The notes: a model not told the origin generated them from the letters alone. A stretch of 64,000 bases of DNA from Phytomonospora endophytica (GCF_014202425.1 NZ_JACHGT010000014.1:181710-245709), one strand, 5' to 3'; positions 51,473-62,412 are shown, numbered from the stretch's first letter. Made by a program: numbers and translations.

Positions 51473-54400
51473 GTGCCTGCTCGTACGGTCCGTAGTGCCC
51501 ACTTTCGCTTGCTGACCAGCGGCGTGGTCCTGTCCCTGATCACTGGTTTGCTTGTCGGCATCCCGTCGTCTCCTGTCGCGGCTGATGAAACAGGCCCCGG
51601 ATGGCCGCTGGGGGCGTCACACGATGCCCCAGTTCAGCAGGTTGGATCTGCGGCGGTCAGTGGCCAGAGGACGGGGGAGCCGCCGTCGCCGATTAATGCT
51701 GAGTCTCCTTCGGTGCCTGGCGCCGTTGGAGATGAGCCGGCGTACGAAGATGTTGCGCTGGAGCACCCCGATGCGATCGAACAGCAGGTCGGCGTCCTTC
51801 CCGGGCTCGAAGGCGACGAGCCGGATGGCTTCGTTGCCGGGAAATCGGTTGAGCTGGTTCAGAAGCGGACAGCGACGACGACGGTGTTCGCGAACCCGGA
51901 TGGAACTCAGACTCTGAGGACCTTTTCCCAGCCGGTGTTCAAGGAAGTGGGCGGAGGCTTCGCGAAGATCGACACCTCGCTGAGGCTGGTGGGCGACCGT
52001 TGGACGCCGACCAACGCAAGTGTCGTCTCCTTCGGCGTGGACACCACGGATCCCACGCTGGTACACGTGAACCTGACGCCCACCACCGCCGTCGCCTACT
52101 CGCTTGCGGGGGCTGCAGTAGTCAGCGGCACCGCGGTGGGGCCGTCGATCACCTATGACGCCGTGATGCCCGAGACCACGCTTCGGTTGACGGCCACGGC
52201 GGGTGGGACGAAGGAGGAGCTCGTCCTCGCCTCAGGTGATGCCGCGTCCTCGTGGCTGTTCCCGCTGCGTACCGACGGTGTGGCCGCCTCGATCGATGCT
52301 GCCTCGGGAGCGGTGGTCTTCAGTGACGTCTCCGGAGCGGTTGTTGGATCGATGCCACGTGGTTTTGCCGTGGACTCCAGGATCGACCGCGATACCGGTG
52401 AAGGCGCGCGGACTGACGATGTCACCTACGAGATCGTGGAGCACCAAGGAGGCCAGGCGATCCGTATGACCCTCGACCGCGGCTGGCTGACCGACCCGAA
52501 CAGGGTCTTCCCGGTGACGGTGGATCCGGACGTTGAGGTGAGGACATCGTCGGACACCTACGTGATGAAGCCATATACCAACAACTATTCAGGGGAATCC
52601 GAACTCAAGGTCGGAGCCGTCGATGGACAGATCGCAGCCGGGCTCCTGGCGTTCTCGTCGCTTAAGACGGACCTGAAGAACAAGTTCATCCGTGGGGCGA
52701 AGCTGCAGCTGTTCAACTCCTACTCTTACTCTTGCAGCCCGCGCAAGGTGACGATCTATCGCATGACGAAGGCATGGACGTCGAACTCGTCGATGTCATG
52801 GCCTGGACCGGCCTACGATGCGTCGACTCCGGTGGCGTCGAAGTCCTTCGCGCACGGGTACAGCGGCTGTACCGCGGCGTGGGAGTCGTTCAGTATTGAC
52901 CGGATGCGCATGACCAAGTGGGTGCATGGCACCGAGGCGTTCTACGGCTTGCGCATCGGTGCGTCATCTTCCGACAAGTACGGCTGGAAGAGGTTCACGT
53001 CGGCCAACTTCTCCGGGGGCGCCCCCTACCTTGACGTGACCTACTCCGACCAGGGGGCTACGTATCTGATCCCGTCAGGGAAGTTCAGCCCGTCGGTCAC
53101 GGCCGCTTCCGACGGGAAGATCGTCGTGCGGGTCACCAACTGGGGTACAACGACGTGGAAGAAGGGCACCGGTTACGCACTGCGTCATGAAGTCCTCAAG
53201 TCCGACGGGACGACGCTGGTGCGGACCGAGGCGGCGAAGTTCTACCCGACGAGCGATGTTGCACCGCATTCGAGCATCGACATCACCATGACGGTCAAGT
53301 TGTTGCCGATCGGTTCGTACGTACTGCGCATGTCGATGCAGGACCCGAACGGAACCTGGTTCAACAAGGCGCCCTACGAAGTTCCCTCGGGCGTTGCTGC
53401 CTTCAATGTCGCCAACAGCGCGCCCTATGTCGCTGGCAACTCTCCCGCGCACGGCGCGACGAGCGACTCGATCAGACCGACCCTGTGGCTGGACTATGCC
53501 GACCCGGACAACGCCCCGGTCGGGAAGCAGCTGTACGCGTTCAAGGCGTGCACCGACCAGGCCGCGACGAACTGTATCGAATCCGGATACGTGTCGACGT
53601 CTTCATGGGTGGTTCCGGCGGGACTTCTGAAGTGGAACCAGCCGGCGTACTGGTGGGGGCGGGTCAATGACTCGGTGACGGCCTCCGCGGTGGTCGGCCC
53701 GATGGTGTTCACGCCGCAGCCGGAGCAGCCGGCGGTCACTTCGCATCTGGCGGGGGCCGCTGATGGCGGTGACGTGCCGGGAGTGAACCCGCAGGTCGGG
53801 AACTACACCACGACGGTCACCGATGCCTCCGTCAACGTCTCCGGACCTGCGCTATCGGTCACCCGGACCTACAACTCGCAAGACTTGCGGATAACAGGAG
53901 CCTTCGGCGCGGGATGGTCGACCTGGCTCGATCAGCGTCTCGCCGTAGACGGCGACGGCTCGGAAACGATCCTCGCCACCCTCGCCTCGGGTACCCAGAT
54001 CCGCTTCGGCCGCAACCCCGATGGAACCTATGCGTCCCCTGCGGGCAACACGCTTCAGCTGGTCAAGACCGGCAGCGCTTACGTCTTGCGTGACAGCACC
54101 GGGAGCGTGCGGACGTTCAGCTTCGCCGGTGAGCTGATCTCGATCTCTGACGCCTCCGGCCGTCTGCAAGAACTTACCCACGTGGATGGGCATGTCACCC
54201 GCGTGACCGACAAAGCGTCCGGTCGCTCACTTCACCTGACGTGGACGAATGGGCACATCACCGCAGTGGCAACCGATTCACCCGCAGCCGGTGAGGTCGC
54301 CGCGACCTGGACCTACGCCTATGACGGCGACCGGTTGATCACTGCCTGCTCGCCGCTGTCAGCCGCGTCGTGCACGACCTACGGATATGCCGACTCGTCC

Positions 54401-57400
54401 TATTACCAGTCCGTGGTGAAAGACAGTAACCCACACATCTACTACCCATTGGACGAGACCGAGGGCAGCACCCTGGCCAATGCCACGCCTCAGGATGAAG
54501 ACGCTGATGACGGGGTGTCCACCGGGCTGACACTGGGGGTGCCCGGCGCGATCACCGGTGCTGCAGGGACCGCAGTCGGCTTCGCCGGGGGCATCGACTC
54601 ATCGATCGTCCTCCCCAACGAGGCAGTCGATGGGGCAGTCCAGACCGGTTTCGAACTGTGGTTCAAGGCCGCGCCCGGCCAGACTGGGATCCTCCTGAAC
54701 CAACAGAACACCGCCATCAGCGCCGGCGACCCCACCGAATGGTCGCCGCTGCTCTACATTGGAACCGACGGTCTCCTGCGCTCGGGATACTGGATGGCGA
54801 CCTCCCTCACCGGACCCGGTAAACGCCAACAGCTCGCCACCACGGCGAGAGTCGACGACGGTGCATGGCACCACGTGGTCCTCACATCGGCCGTGACACA
54901 ACAGGCGTTCTACCTCGATGGCACGCTCGCGGCCACCGAGTCGGGCCGGACCATCGACCACACCACGCGCTCCACGTTCCTCCTCGGCACCGGGTACACC
55001 GGCGGCTCCTGGCCGGCGGTGCCGACGACCGCCGGCTACTTCGGCTTCGCCGGCCAGATCGACGACGTGGCCATCTACAAGCACGCCCTCTCGGCTACCC
55101 AGGTCGCCACCCATCACGCCGTCGGTCGTCTCGCAGGCACCCGCCTCAACACGATCACCGAACCCGGCGGATTCAACGCCGCCACCGCGATTCACGACAG
55201 CACGACCGGACGTCTGCTGACCTTCAGCGACCGCAACAGCGCCACGTGGACACTTGGCGGTTCCACCGTCGCCGAGAAGAAGCGACAGGTCACGATCACC
55301 CCAAGCTTTGCCGAGCCGATCACCTACACCTACGACATCGAGCACGGCGGTCGCCTGGTATCCCGCCAAGACGGCATCGGCACGAAGTCCTATGAATACA
55401 ACGAAGCCGGGTTCGTATCCAAGATCGTTGACGAGGTCGGCCAAAGCACCGCCGCCACCACCGACGCCCGCGGCAACAAGCTGTCGGTCACGACATGCCG
55501 AACCACCGGCTCCTGCCAAACGAAGTACTTCGGCTACTTCCTCAACGAAGCCAACCCTCTCGACCCTCGCAACGACCAAACCGTCTGGGCCTCTGACGGC
55601 AGGTCGGCGTCGGCCACGGACACGGTCTATCGAACGACCTACACACTGGACACCGCCGGTCGGGTAACGGTCACGACGTACCCGAAGCACGCCTCCTCAG
55701 CAGCCGCGGGGTCGGAATCGACCGAGTACACCACCGGCACCGAAACGGCGACCGGGGGCGGGAATGTCCCACCCGGGCTGCCGAAGAAGAGCACTTCCCT
55801 GCTCGGGGCCGTGACAACGTACGCGTACTTCCCCACTGGAGATCTCGCCGAAACCGTGGAACCAGGCGGCCTGGTAACCCAGCGCCTCTACGACAAGCTC
55901 GGGCGAGTCAGGAGCACGAGCCAAGGATCGGGAACCGGCAGCGCCTTTATCGCCGAAGGCACCACTGCCACCACGTACAACCCGATCGGCCAAGTCGCCA
56001 CCAGCACCGCCCCCGCGGTTGAAAACCCGATCACCGAGGTCACCCACACCCCGCTGACCACTAACAACTACGACGACGCCGGACGCCTCCTGCAAACCAC
56101 GATCAGCGACACCACCGGCGGCGACACGAGCAGAACATGGAACTTCGCCTACGACCCAGCGGGACGCCCGACCAGCACCATCGGCCCCGACGGCACCACC
56201 ACAATCTCTGAATGGGATGCCGCCGGCGACAAGATCGCCGAAACCACTGCCACCGGTCTGCGACTCGAGTACACCTTTGACGACCGTCACCGCCGAGTAC
56301 GCACCACCGCCGAAGGCACCGACGCCGATCCCGCCGGACTCGTCGATCCAGCAGATCCCGAGGACTCCGGAACCAACCGGCTCATCACCGAGGCGCGCAC
56401 CTACTACGACAACGATCTCCTTGCCGGAGTCGTCAACGCAAACGGCGAAGAGATCACCTACGACTACTACTCCGACGGGCTGACCAAGGCGACCTACCTC
56501 GAGTTGCGCGACAGCGATCACGAGATGATCCAGCGCATCCAGCTGTCGGCCTTCACCTACGACGCCGCAGGCAAGGCCACCAAGGCCGCCACCACCACTG
56601 GTACAGGCGTCCACAGCTACACCTACAACGCGCGCGGGTTCGTCACCACCGACAGGTTCTACGACGACCCCAGCGACGACCCGGCCAGCTGCACCGAAGG
56701 CTGGTGTCCACCGGCAACGACCACCGGCGTCGGCGAGGAGATCGACTTCAGCTACGACGCGGCAGGCAACAGCCTGTTGGAAGAACACTACGAAATCCGA
56801 GCCGAGCGACTCATCGGCTACTGGAGCTACGACGTCGAACGCGCCTTCGACCCGGCCGGCCGCATGACCTCTGAAACCAAAGTCCGCGAATCCAGCGCCC
56901 CCGAGTGGCTGGGCGTCGCAACCGCTCGATCCGTGATCACCACGGCCGAAGAAACCACGACCTACACCCACACGGCCCGCGGCGAGGTCGCCACCGCCAC
57001 CAACCCAGCCGGTGTCACCGAGCGGTACACCTACGATGCTTTCGGCCGCCTCACCGCCAGCACCGCCGGAGCCCGCACGGTTTGGGAGAACGGGACCGAA
57101 CACACCGGAGTCGAACCCACGACCATCCGTGGATACAACACCTTCGGCGAACCGACCCACGAACGCAACGTCGACGGTGGCCTCACCACGACCGCATATG
57201 ACGCGATGGGACGGCCACTCACCACCTCACTACCGACCTACACCACTCCCGGCCCATCGAACAGCATCACGCCCGTTGTCAGCACCGAGTACGGGCCGCA
57301 CGGTCAGCCGGTCACAGAGACCGACCCCCGCGGCAACGTCACCGCCTACACCTATGACCTCTATGGACGAGTCACCACGCAGACCGACCCCGACCCGGAC

Positions 57401-60400
57401 GGCAACGGCCCGAAACTCGCCGGGCTTTGGACCTCGACCTACGACCGCCTCGGACGAGTGCTCAGCAGGACCGACCCAAGCGGTGCAGTCACCCAAGCCA
57501 CTTGGGACGCCCTGGGCAACCAGCTCACCAACACCACCACTGAACGCGTTGATGGACAGCTGGCGTACTTCACCACGCACATGACCTACGACCACGCTGG
57601 GAACCTCACCAGCACCAAGACTCCGAGCGGCCAAACGACCAATTACACCTACTACGCCAACGGCCTACCCGACCGGATCATCGAGGCCAACGGTGACTAC
57701 ACCCGACACGAGTACCCCGCGGATCTCGCCTCCAAGGTCACGAAGACCACTGTCGTCCGAGGGGATTCCACCTACCGAAGCGACTACCAACGCCTCGATG
57801 GGCTCGGGAACGCCATCGTCGTCAACGAGGGCGGCAACAGCTATGGACAGCGCTTCGATGACGACGGGCGCCTCATTGAGGTCGAGGGTTTCTATACCTC
57901 CCACGGCACCGCGAATTCGCCAACGCGCTACACGTACAACAACGTTGGCCAAGTTGCGACGATCACCACCTTCCAGACCCTCGACAGCGACCCTGTGGCA
58001 TCTGACAACCAATACGCCGACCCGGTCACCGTCCAATTGGGCTACGACAGAGCCGGCCGCCTGACGCACATGGTCGACGGCAACGGCAACAGCACCGACT
58101 ACACGTTCAACGCGATGGGCCTGCAGGAATCCACCATCGAACCGGCCACCGCAGCACACCCGAATCCCGCCGACCGAACCTGGACCACCGTCTACGACGC
58201 GGCCGGGAACGCCACTGTCCAGCTCATGCCGGCCGGAGTCAAACGCGACATCACCTACGACGCCCTCAACCGCATCACCAACGAAACCGGCACAGGAGCA
58301 GAATCCGCAACTGCGGCCAAGACCTTCGACTACGACGCCCTCAACCGCACAACCTCGGTCAGCGGTCCTAACGGCGCGACAAGCCTCTCCTACAACGACC
58401 GCGGCCTGCTCACCACCGTCGCCGGCGCCAACACCGCGACCTACAACCACGACGGCGACGGCCGCATCGCATCGCGCACCGACGCCGCCGGCACCAGCAC
58501 CTTCACGTACGACAACGTCGGGAACCTCAAAACACTGACAGACCCGATCACCAGCACCACCCACACCTACACGTGGCGCCCCGACCACCAAATCGCGGCC
58601 ATCGACTACGGCGGACCCGAGCGCACCTTCACCTACGAACCCCTCAACGGGCGCCTCGCGAGCGACACGTTCACCAACCCTGCCGGGGAAGTCACCGCCT
58701 CGACTACCTACGGCTACGACGTCGCCAGTCGCCTCACCTCAAAGACGACCACCGGCCTGACCGGCGCAGGCACCAACACCTACGGCTACGACGGCCTCGG
58801 ACGTCTCACCAGGTGGACAGCCCCCGATCAGACCACAACAACCTACGGGTGGGACAACGCCAGCAACCGCACCACCGTCACCACGCCGGACGGAACCCGA
58901 ACCAGCACCTACAACGAACGCAACCAGCTCATCAATGCCAGCGGTGGCAGCCAACCCGACGAGACCTGGACCTACACGCCCAGAGGCACCCTCCGTGACC
59001 ACACCCTCGGAACCGACACCACGACGAACAACTACGACGCCTATGAGCGCCTGACCTCCGTCACCACCACCGCTGAGACGGTCAGCTACGGATACGACGC
59101 TCTGGACCGACTGACGACTCGAAACGGCGCCACCGGCTTCACCTACAACGACCTCACCAACAACCCGGTCATCACCCCCGACTCAATCGTTCTGCGCGAT
59201 CCCACGGGTGACATCGTCTCCAGGAACCGCACCGCAGGCGCTGCATTGACGTGGACAGACCAGCACGACGATGTCATCGCCGACATCAACGCAGCCAACG
59301 GTGCTATTACGGCCAGCAACGCCTACAGCCCCTTCGGGGAAACCGCAGCAGACAGACCCATCAACGGTCTGGGCTACCAAGGCGGTTACACCGATCCCGC
59401 CACCAAACAGGTCAACGCCCATGCCCGCTGGTATGACCCGACAACTGGCGCCTTCAAGGGAAGGGATACCTGGCAACTCACGCCCTCACCGACGGCGACC
59501 AACCGATACGGCTACGCAGCCGGCTCGCCGCTCAACTACACAGACCCCAACGGCCACGACATCTTCGGCGGGCGCTTCAATACATATGGTCGAGCTACCT
59601 CCGGTGGAGGTACACGGGCAAGCGCCGGACCGAGCCCGATACCCAGGCCGACCGAGGTCGTCGGCTGGACAGCGGTCGGAGCGGCGCTCATCGCAGCGAT
59701 GATCCTCCTCATCCAATTGATCGAAAAGCTAACAGCAACCACGGCGGGATCCAGCACGACAACGAGCACCGGCACCGGCATATCCAACTATCCAGCCGGG
59801 CACATATGCGTCCACAACCCACGCGCGTGCGATAGACCGGACAAGCCGCCTACAGATGATCCACGCATTCCGCGCCCCCCGAATGACGACGGATGGGAAG
59901 ACCTCCTTGACTTCCTTGGGTCTCTTGCCGATCGACCTGATGACGCCAGCAAAGACGCCGTCACCGGGGACGACCAAATCGATCTCCTCAACGGCCTGCT
60001 TCTAGACAATGATCAGCTCCGCGACAAACTGATCGAACAGGGGATTATTACTGTCGATGATTCCGGGAATGTAACTAGCATCAACTGGGATACGGACGGA
60101 GACTGCTCCTCCATGCCCTGGCAAGGTGAAATGGAAAAAGCGCGGCCAGATGCGTATAACCGAACGGAACGCGCCACATGGTCTGCGGCATATCTCTGTG
60201 GTGACCCGAATCCGCACACGAAGCGATCAAAACTCCCGAATCCTTGGGACTGGCCGAAGCCGAACGGGCTTGCAGATGACGGAACGTGGGCCTATGACCG
60301 CTGTCACCTGCTTGGCAGGCAATTGTCTGGACCCGATACGCGTTCAAATCTAGTCACCTGTTTTGGGTCGACCACCAATCGCGGAGATATGCTTACCTTT

Positions 60401-60604
60401 GAGAACGAGACATATCAACGAGTAAATCCTAGGGTTGGTTCGGGTGAGCATATTATCTATATTGCGGTACCCTTGTATGGTGGAACCGAAATTCGAATTC
60501 AAAACGGAAACTCGGTTACGTACGATGACACCCTGTCGATGATAGCCATTTATACCATTGGCAGCAGTGGGCGCATTGACAAGAATATCTTCGCTAACAG
60601 ATAG
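51473..60604 (+). CDS. RHS-repeat polymorphic toxin with LamG domain and C-terminal DNA/RNA nuclease
   Basis: 3043 residues from a GTG. Layout: signal/membrane segment (13-37); leader region; DNRLRE-like domain (about 355-525, DTYVMKPYTNNYSGESELKV); an Ig-like domain (530-645); the RHS N-terminal region (760-840, DGGDVPGVNPQVGNYTTTVT, VTRTYNSQD); a LamG-type lectin domain inserted at about 980-1215 (YYPLDETEGSTLANATPQ, GAWHHVVLTSAVTQQAFYLD); many YD repeats (1260-2600); the RHS core (2630-2695, ARWYDPTTGAFKGRDTW, NRYGYAAGSPLNYTDPNGHD); a hydrophobic segment (2727-2756); and the toxin tip. The tip contains YDRCHLLGRQLSG (His2945) and NLVTCFGSTTN, matching the NS_2-type non-specific nuclease fold. 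GC content drops in the tip, a sign of exchange. The SUKH gene 9 bp downstream is the likely antidote. Confidence 0.88.
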   Translation: MPARTVRSAHFRLLTSGVVLSLITGLLVGIPSSPVAADETGPGWPLGASHDAPVQQVGSAAVSGQRTGEPPSPINAESPSVPGAVGDEPAYEDVALEHPDAIEQQVGVLPGLEGDEPDGFVAGKSVELVQKRTATTTVFANPDGTQTLRTFSQPVFKEVGGGFAKIDTSLRLVGDRWTPTNASVVSFGVDTTDPTLVHVNLTPTTAVAYSLAGAAVVSGTAVGPSITYDAVMPETTLRLTATAGGTKEELVLASGDAASSWLFPLRTDGVAASIDAASGAVVFSDVSGAVVGSMPRGFAVDSRIDRDTGEGARTDDVTYEIVEHQGGQAIRMTLDRGWLTDPNRVFPVTVDPDVEVRTSSDTYVMKPYTNNYSGESELKVGAVDGQIAAGLLAFSSLKTDLKNKFIRGAKLQLFNSYSYSCSPRKVTIYRMTKAWTSNSSMSWPGPAYDASTPVASKSFAHGYSGCTAAWESFSIDRMRMTKWVHGTEAFYGLRIGASSSDKYGWKRFTSANFSGGAPYLDVTYSDQGATYLIPSGKFSPSVTAASDGKIVVRVTNWGTTTWKKGTGYALRHEVLKSDGTTLVRTEAAKFYPTSDVAPHSSIDITMTVKLLPIGSYVLRMSMQDPNGTWFNKAPYEVPSGVAAFNVANSAPYVAGNSPAHGATSDSIRPTLWLDYADPDNAPVGKQLYAFKACTDQAATNCIESGYVSTSSWVVPAGLLKWNQPAYWWGRVNDSVTASAVVGPMVFTPQPEQPAVTSHLAGAADGGDVPGVNPQVGNYTTTVTDASVNVSGPALSVTRTYNSQDLRITGAFGAGWSTWLDQRLAVDGDGSETILATLASGTQIRFGRNPDGTYASPAGNTLQLVKTGSAYVLRDSTGSVRTFSFAGELISISDASGRLQELTHVDGHVTRVTDKASGRSLHLTWTNGHITAVATDSPAAGEVAATWTYAYDGDRLITACSPLSAASCTTYGYADSSYYQSVVKDSNPHIYYPLDETEGSTLANATPQDEDADDGVSTGLTLGVPGAITGAAGTAVGFAGGIDSSIVLPNEAVDGAVQTGFELWFKAAPGQTGILLNQQNTAISAGDPTEWSPLLYIGTDGLLRSGYWMATSLTGPGKRQQLATTARVDDGAWHHVVLTSAVTQQAFYLDGTLAATESGRTIDHTTRSTFLLGTGYTGGSWPAVPTTAGYFGFAGQIDDVAIYKHALSATQVATHHAVGRLAGTRLNTITEPGGFNAATAIHDSTTGRLLTFSDRNSATWTLGGSTVAEKKRQVTITPSFAEPITYTYDIEHGGRLVSRQDGIGTKSYEYNEAGFVSKIVDEVGQSTAATTDARGNKLSVTTCRTTGSCQTKYFGYFLNEANPLDPRNDQTVWASDGRSASATDTVYRTTYTLDTAGRVTVTTYPKHASSAAAGSESTEYTTGTETATGGGNVPPGLPKKSTSLLGAVTTYAYFPTGDLAETVEPGGLVTQRLYDKLGRVRSTSQGSGTGSAFIAEGTTATTYNPIGQVATSTAPAVENPITEVTHTPLTTNNYDDAGRLLQTTISDTTGGDTSRTWNFAYDPAGRPTSTIGPDGTTTISEWDAAGDKIAETTATGLRLEYTFDDRHRRVRTTAEGTDADPAGLVDPADPEDSGTNRLITEARTYYDNDLLAGVVNANGEEITYDYYSDGLTKATYLELRDSDHEMIQRIQLSAFTYDAAGKATKAATTTGTGVHSYTYNARGFVTTDRFYDDPSDDPASCTEGWCPPATTTGVGEEIDFSYDAAGNSLLEEHYEIRAERLIGYWSYDVERAFDPAGRMTSETKVRESSAPEWLGVATARSVITTAEETTTYTHTARGEVATATNPAGVTERYTYDAFGRLTASTAGARTVWENGTEHTGVEPTTIRGYNTFGEPTHERNVDGGLTTTAYDAMGRPLTTSLPTYTTPGPSNSITPVVSTEYGPHGQPVTETDPRGNVTAYTYDLYGRVTTQTDPDPDGNGPKLAGLWTSTYDRLGRVLSRTDPSGAVTQATWDALGNQLTNTTTERVDGQLAYFTTHMTYDHAGNLTSTKTPSGQTTNYTYYANGLPDRIIEANGDYTRHEYPADLASKVTKTTVVRGDSTYRSDYQRLDGLGNAIVVNEGGNSYGQRFDDDGRLIEVEGFYTSHGTANSPTRYTYNNVGQVATITTFQTLDSDPVASDNQYADPVTVQLGYDRAGRLTHMVDGNGNSTDYTFNAMGLQESTIEPATAAHPNPADRTWTTVYDAAGNATVQLMPAGVKRDITYDALNRITNETGTGAESATAAKTFDYDALNRTTSVSGPNGATSLSYNDRGLLTTVAGANTATYNHDGDGRIASRTDAAGTSTFTYDNVGNLKTLTDPITSTTHTYTWRPDHQIAAIDYGGPERTFTYEPLNGRLASDTFTNPAGEVTASTTYGYDVASRLTSKTTTGLTGAGTNTYGYDGLGRLTRWTAPDQTTTTYGWDNASNRTTVTTPDGTRTSTYNERNQLINASGGSQPDETWTYTPRGTLRDHTLGTDTTTNNYDAYERLTSVTTTAETVSYGYDALDRLTTRNGATGFTYNDLTNNPVITPDSIVLRDPTGDIVSRNRTAGAALTWTDQHDDVIADINAANGAITASNAYSPFGETAADRPINGLGYQGGYTDPATKQVNAHARWYDPTTGAFKGRDTWQLTPSPTATNRYGYAAGSPLNYTDPNGHDIFGGRFNTYGRATSGGGTRASAGPSPIPRPTEVVGWTAVGAALIAAMILLIQLIEKLTATTAGSSTTTSTGTGISNYPAGHICVHNPRACDRPDKPPTDDPRIPRPPNDDGWEDLLDFLGSLADRPDDASKDAVTGDDQIDLLNGLLLDNDQLRDKLIEQGIITVDDSGNVTSINWDTDGDCSSMPWQGEMEKARPDAYNRTERATWSAAYLCGDPNPHTKRSKLPNPWDWPKPNGLADDGTWAYDRCHLLGRQLSGPDTRSNLVTCFGSTTNRGDMLTFENETYQRVNPRVGSGEHIIYIAVPLYGGTEIRIQNGNSVTYDDTLSMIAIYTIGSSGRIDKNIFANR

Positions 60605-60613
60605 AGAGCGTCA

Positions 60614-61228
60614 ATGAACATGCGATTCGAGGAGTTCCTGGGTGTCCCTATGTTGCCAGTGCCGAACATTGGCTGGGACGAAATCGAGGCCGAGCTAGGA
60701 TTGGTGCTCCCTGCGGATTATAAGGCTTGGGGGGACAGGTATCGGACGATCAGAATTGCAGAGTATCTAATCATCGAAAACCTTCGCTCTCTTTTCGGTC
60801 AGGGGACAGCCGGGAATTTGCGGGACAGAGTCGCGAGTCCATTTGGCTACATCCGAGACGCAGTGCGTCGAGATGCTTCAGCGCCGCTGCGTACCACAAC
60901 CGGATTGTTTCCCTATCAGGCCCAGGTGCTGAATTTTTACCCGGAGAGTTCGGGTCTGCTTTACGTCGGCCTTGGGGACAATAATGAAGTTGTTGGTCTG
61001 CTTCCTCCAGGTGGCGATCGCAACGATTGGAAAATTGTCGTCACGGATGCCCGTGAATGGTGGATCTACGATGGAAAGTTTGAAGACTTTCTTAAGGCCA
61101 TTGTTACTGGTGGGATTGAGTGTGATCTGTTTCCTTGGTTGTCCGAGCAGCCAGTTGTATTGGAAGAGCTAGTCTCGTACGAGTCGACAGAGGGAGGAGT
61201 CATCCCTAGATGGCGACGCATGTCTTAG
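60614..61228 (+). CDS. SMI1/KNR4 (SUKH)-family immunity protein
   Basis: 204 residues, starting 9 bp after the RHS stop. The N-terminal pattern IGWDEIEAELGLVLPADYKA WGDRY is the SUKH opening, and YVGLGDNNEVVGLLPPGGDR and EWWIYDGKFEDFLKAIVTGG follow in the family order. It is AT-richer than the left part of the window, like the toxin tip before it. It should bind and block the RHS nuclease in the producer's cytoplasm. Confidence 0.85.
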   Translation: MNMRFEEFLGVPMLPVPNIGWDEIEAELGLVLPADYKAWGDRYRTIRIAEYLIIENLRSLFGQGTAGNLRDRVASPFGYIRDAVRRDASAPLRTTTGLFPYQAQVLNFYPESSGLLYVGLGDNNEVVGLLPPGGDRNDWKIVVTDAREWWIYDGKFEDFLKAIVTGGIECDLFPWLSEQPVVLEELVSYESTEGGVIPRWRRMS

Positions 61229-61328
61229 CTGGGAATCGAACAGCTCCGACTGGGGCATCGGACTGAACTCCACGCTCAGGGCACCGCTAGACGCTGCAAA
61301 ATCCAGCCAGGCGATGGATCTTCAAAGC

Positions 61329-61353
61329 CTGCTCCCCCAGCTTTTGGGAGCAG
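61329..61353 (+). terminator. Hairpin after the immunity gene
   Basis: CTGCTCCC (61329-61336) and GGGAGCAG (61346-61353) form an 8-bp stem with a 9-base loop, about 100 bp after the SUKH stop. A degenerate copy lies at 63368-63390 in the second repeat unit. Confidence 0.5.
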
Positions 61354-61601
61354 ACGCGGGAGCTGAACAGCGTTGAACCGCGCCCAACCTTCCACAGCTG
61401 CCGCGCCTGACCTGCCGTCGACTCTTTCCGCAGGTCAGGGGCATGATCGGACGACCCTGACACAGAAGCGCTCCAGTTCAGCGCGGTTCGAGTCGGTTGG
61501 GTGTTTGTCCAGGTCAGGCGGGGTAGGTTGTCGATCTGGCTTTCCGCTTTGGGTCGACTCCGGTGACCACTTCCTGCCTGGCGGAGGTGATTGCTGAAGC
61601 A
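61335..61601 (+). repeat. Long direct repeat, copy A
   Basis: About 265 bp, similar over its length to 63371-63640. The strongest blocks are GGAGCTGAACAGCGTTGAAC, CCAACCTTCCACAGCTGCCG and GCATGATCGGACGACCCTGA, identical in both copies. No intact gene lies inside. It follows the RHS immunity gene and, with copy B, brackets the cassette region. Confidence 0.75.
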
Positions 61602-61670
61602 GGGTGGTCACTTGCGCGCTCGGCGCTTTGCGCTCGCATCGCAGTCTCGACGATCGTCCACAATGGAGTG

Positions 61671-62072
61671 ATGGGAACGGAGATGTACGGCAAGACCGCG
61701 GAACTGTGGGACGACCTGACCGATGTTGCCTGCGACTTCTTGGCCGAGCGTGCGCGGCTGGAGCGGCCGACCTCGTACACCGAGTTGAACACCGTCCTGC
61801 ACAACCGGGTTGGGGTGAAGTTCGACTTCGAGCAGGCAAGTGATCGAGCCGCGATGGGGCACCTGCTCGGCCTGGTGGTTGAACGCACAGTCGGCACGGG
61901 CCTCATGCTGTCGGCCCTTGTCCACTACCTGAATGCCAACGACGCTGGTCCAGGCTTCTACAGTCTCGCCCAGACTATGGGGCTGTTGCGCCGCGGGGCG
62001 ACGGCGGACGAACGAACGGTGTTCTGGATTGGGCAGCTCAAGGGACTGTATGCCTTCTACCGACGGCGGTGA
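61671..62072 (+). CDS. Hypothetical protein, possible orphan immunity gene
   Basis: 133 residues from the ATG at 61671, with a nearby GGAG. A helical protein (ELWDDLTDVACDFLAERARL, DRAAMGHLLGLVVERTVGTG) of a type seen repeatedly in actinobacteria but without a name that I know. Longer frames upstream begin inside the repeat and are not supported. Its location in the toxin cassette region suggests, but does not show, a role in immunity or antitoxin function. Confidence 0.55.
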   Translation: MGTEMYGKTAELWDDLTDVACDFLAERARLERPTSYTELNTVLHNRVGVKFDFEQASDRAAMGHLLGLVVERTVGTGLMLSALVHYLNANDAGPGFYSLAQTMGLLRRGATADERTVFWIGQLKGLYAFYRRR

Positions 62073-62412
62073 GGGGTCCACGTCATCTAGCGGGTGCGGC
62101 GCCGACGCTGCGCATCGGACAGAGGCGTTCGAGGGATGTTCTCGCCAGCGACCTCGACTCGGTGGGGTACGTCAGCGAGACTCCGATCAATGATCGGAAC
62201 GGGATAGGCCAGTGTCGACTGTTTCGACCTCTCTCGTGCGCCATCACACTCGGGCTCGCTGGCCGCGTCGGCGGACCACGCGCGATGGTCAGGGTGCGCT
62301 GTTATTGGTAGGTGGCGAGGTGTTGGGGGCAGAGGTAGAGGTGGAGTCCTTCTGGGGTGATGTGGTGGGACAGTCCGCCCCAGGCGGTGGCTGGGTCGTA
62401 GAAAGGGGCGAG
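62073..62412. other. Cassette-region spacer with a C-terminal gene fragment on the minus strand
   Basis: Between about 62305 and 62405, read on the minus strand, FYDPATAWGGLSHHITPEGL then HLYLCPQHLATYQ and a stop looks like the last 35 residues of a lost protein. Nothing else is recognised in these 340 bp. Confidence 0.4.
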
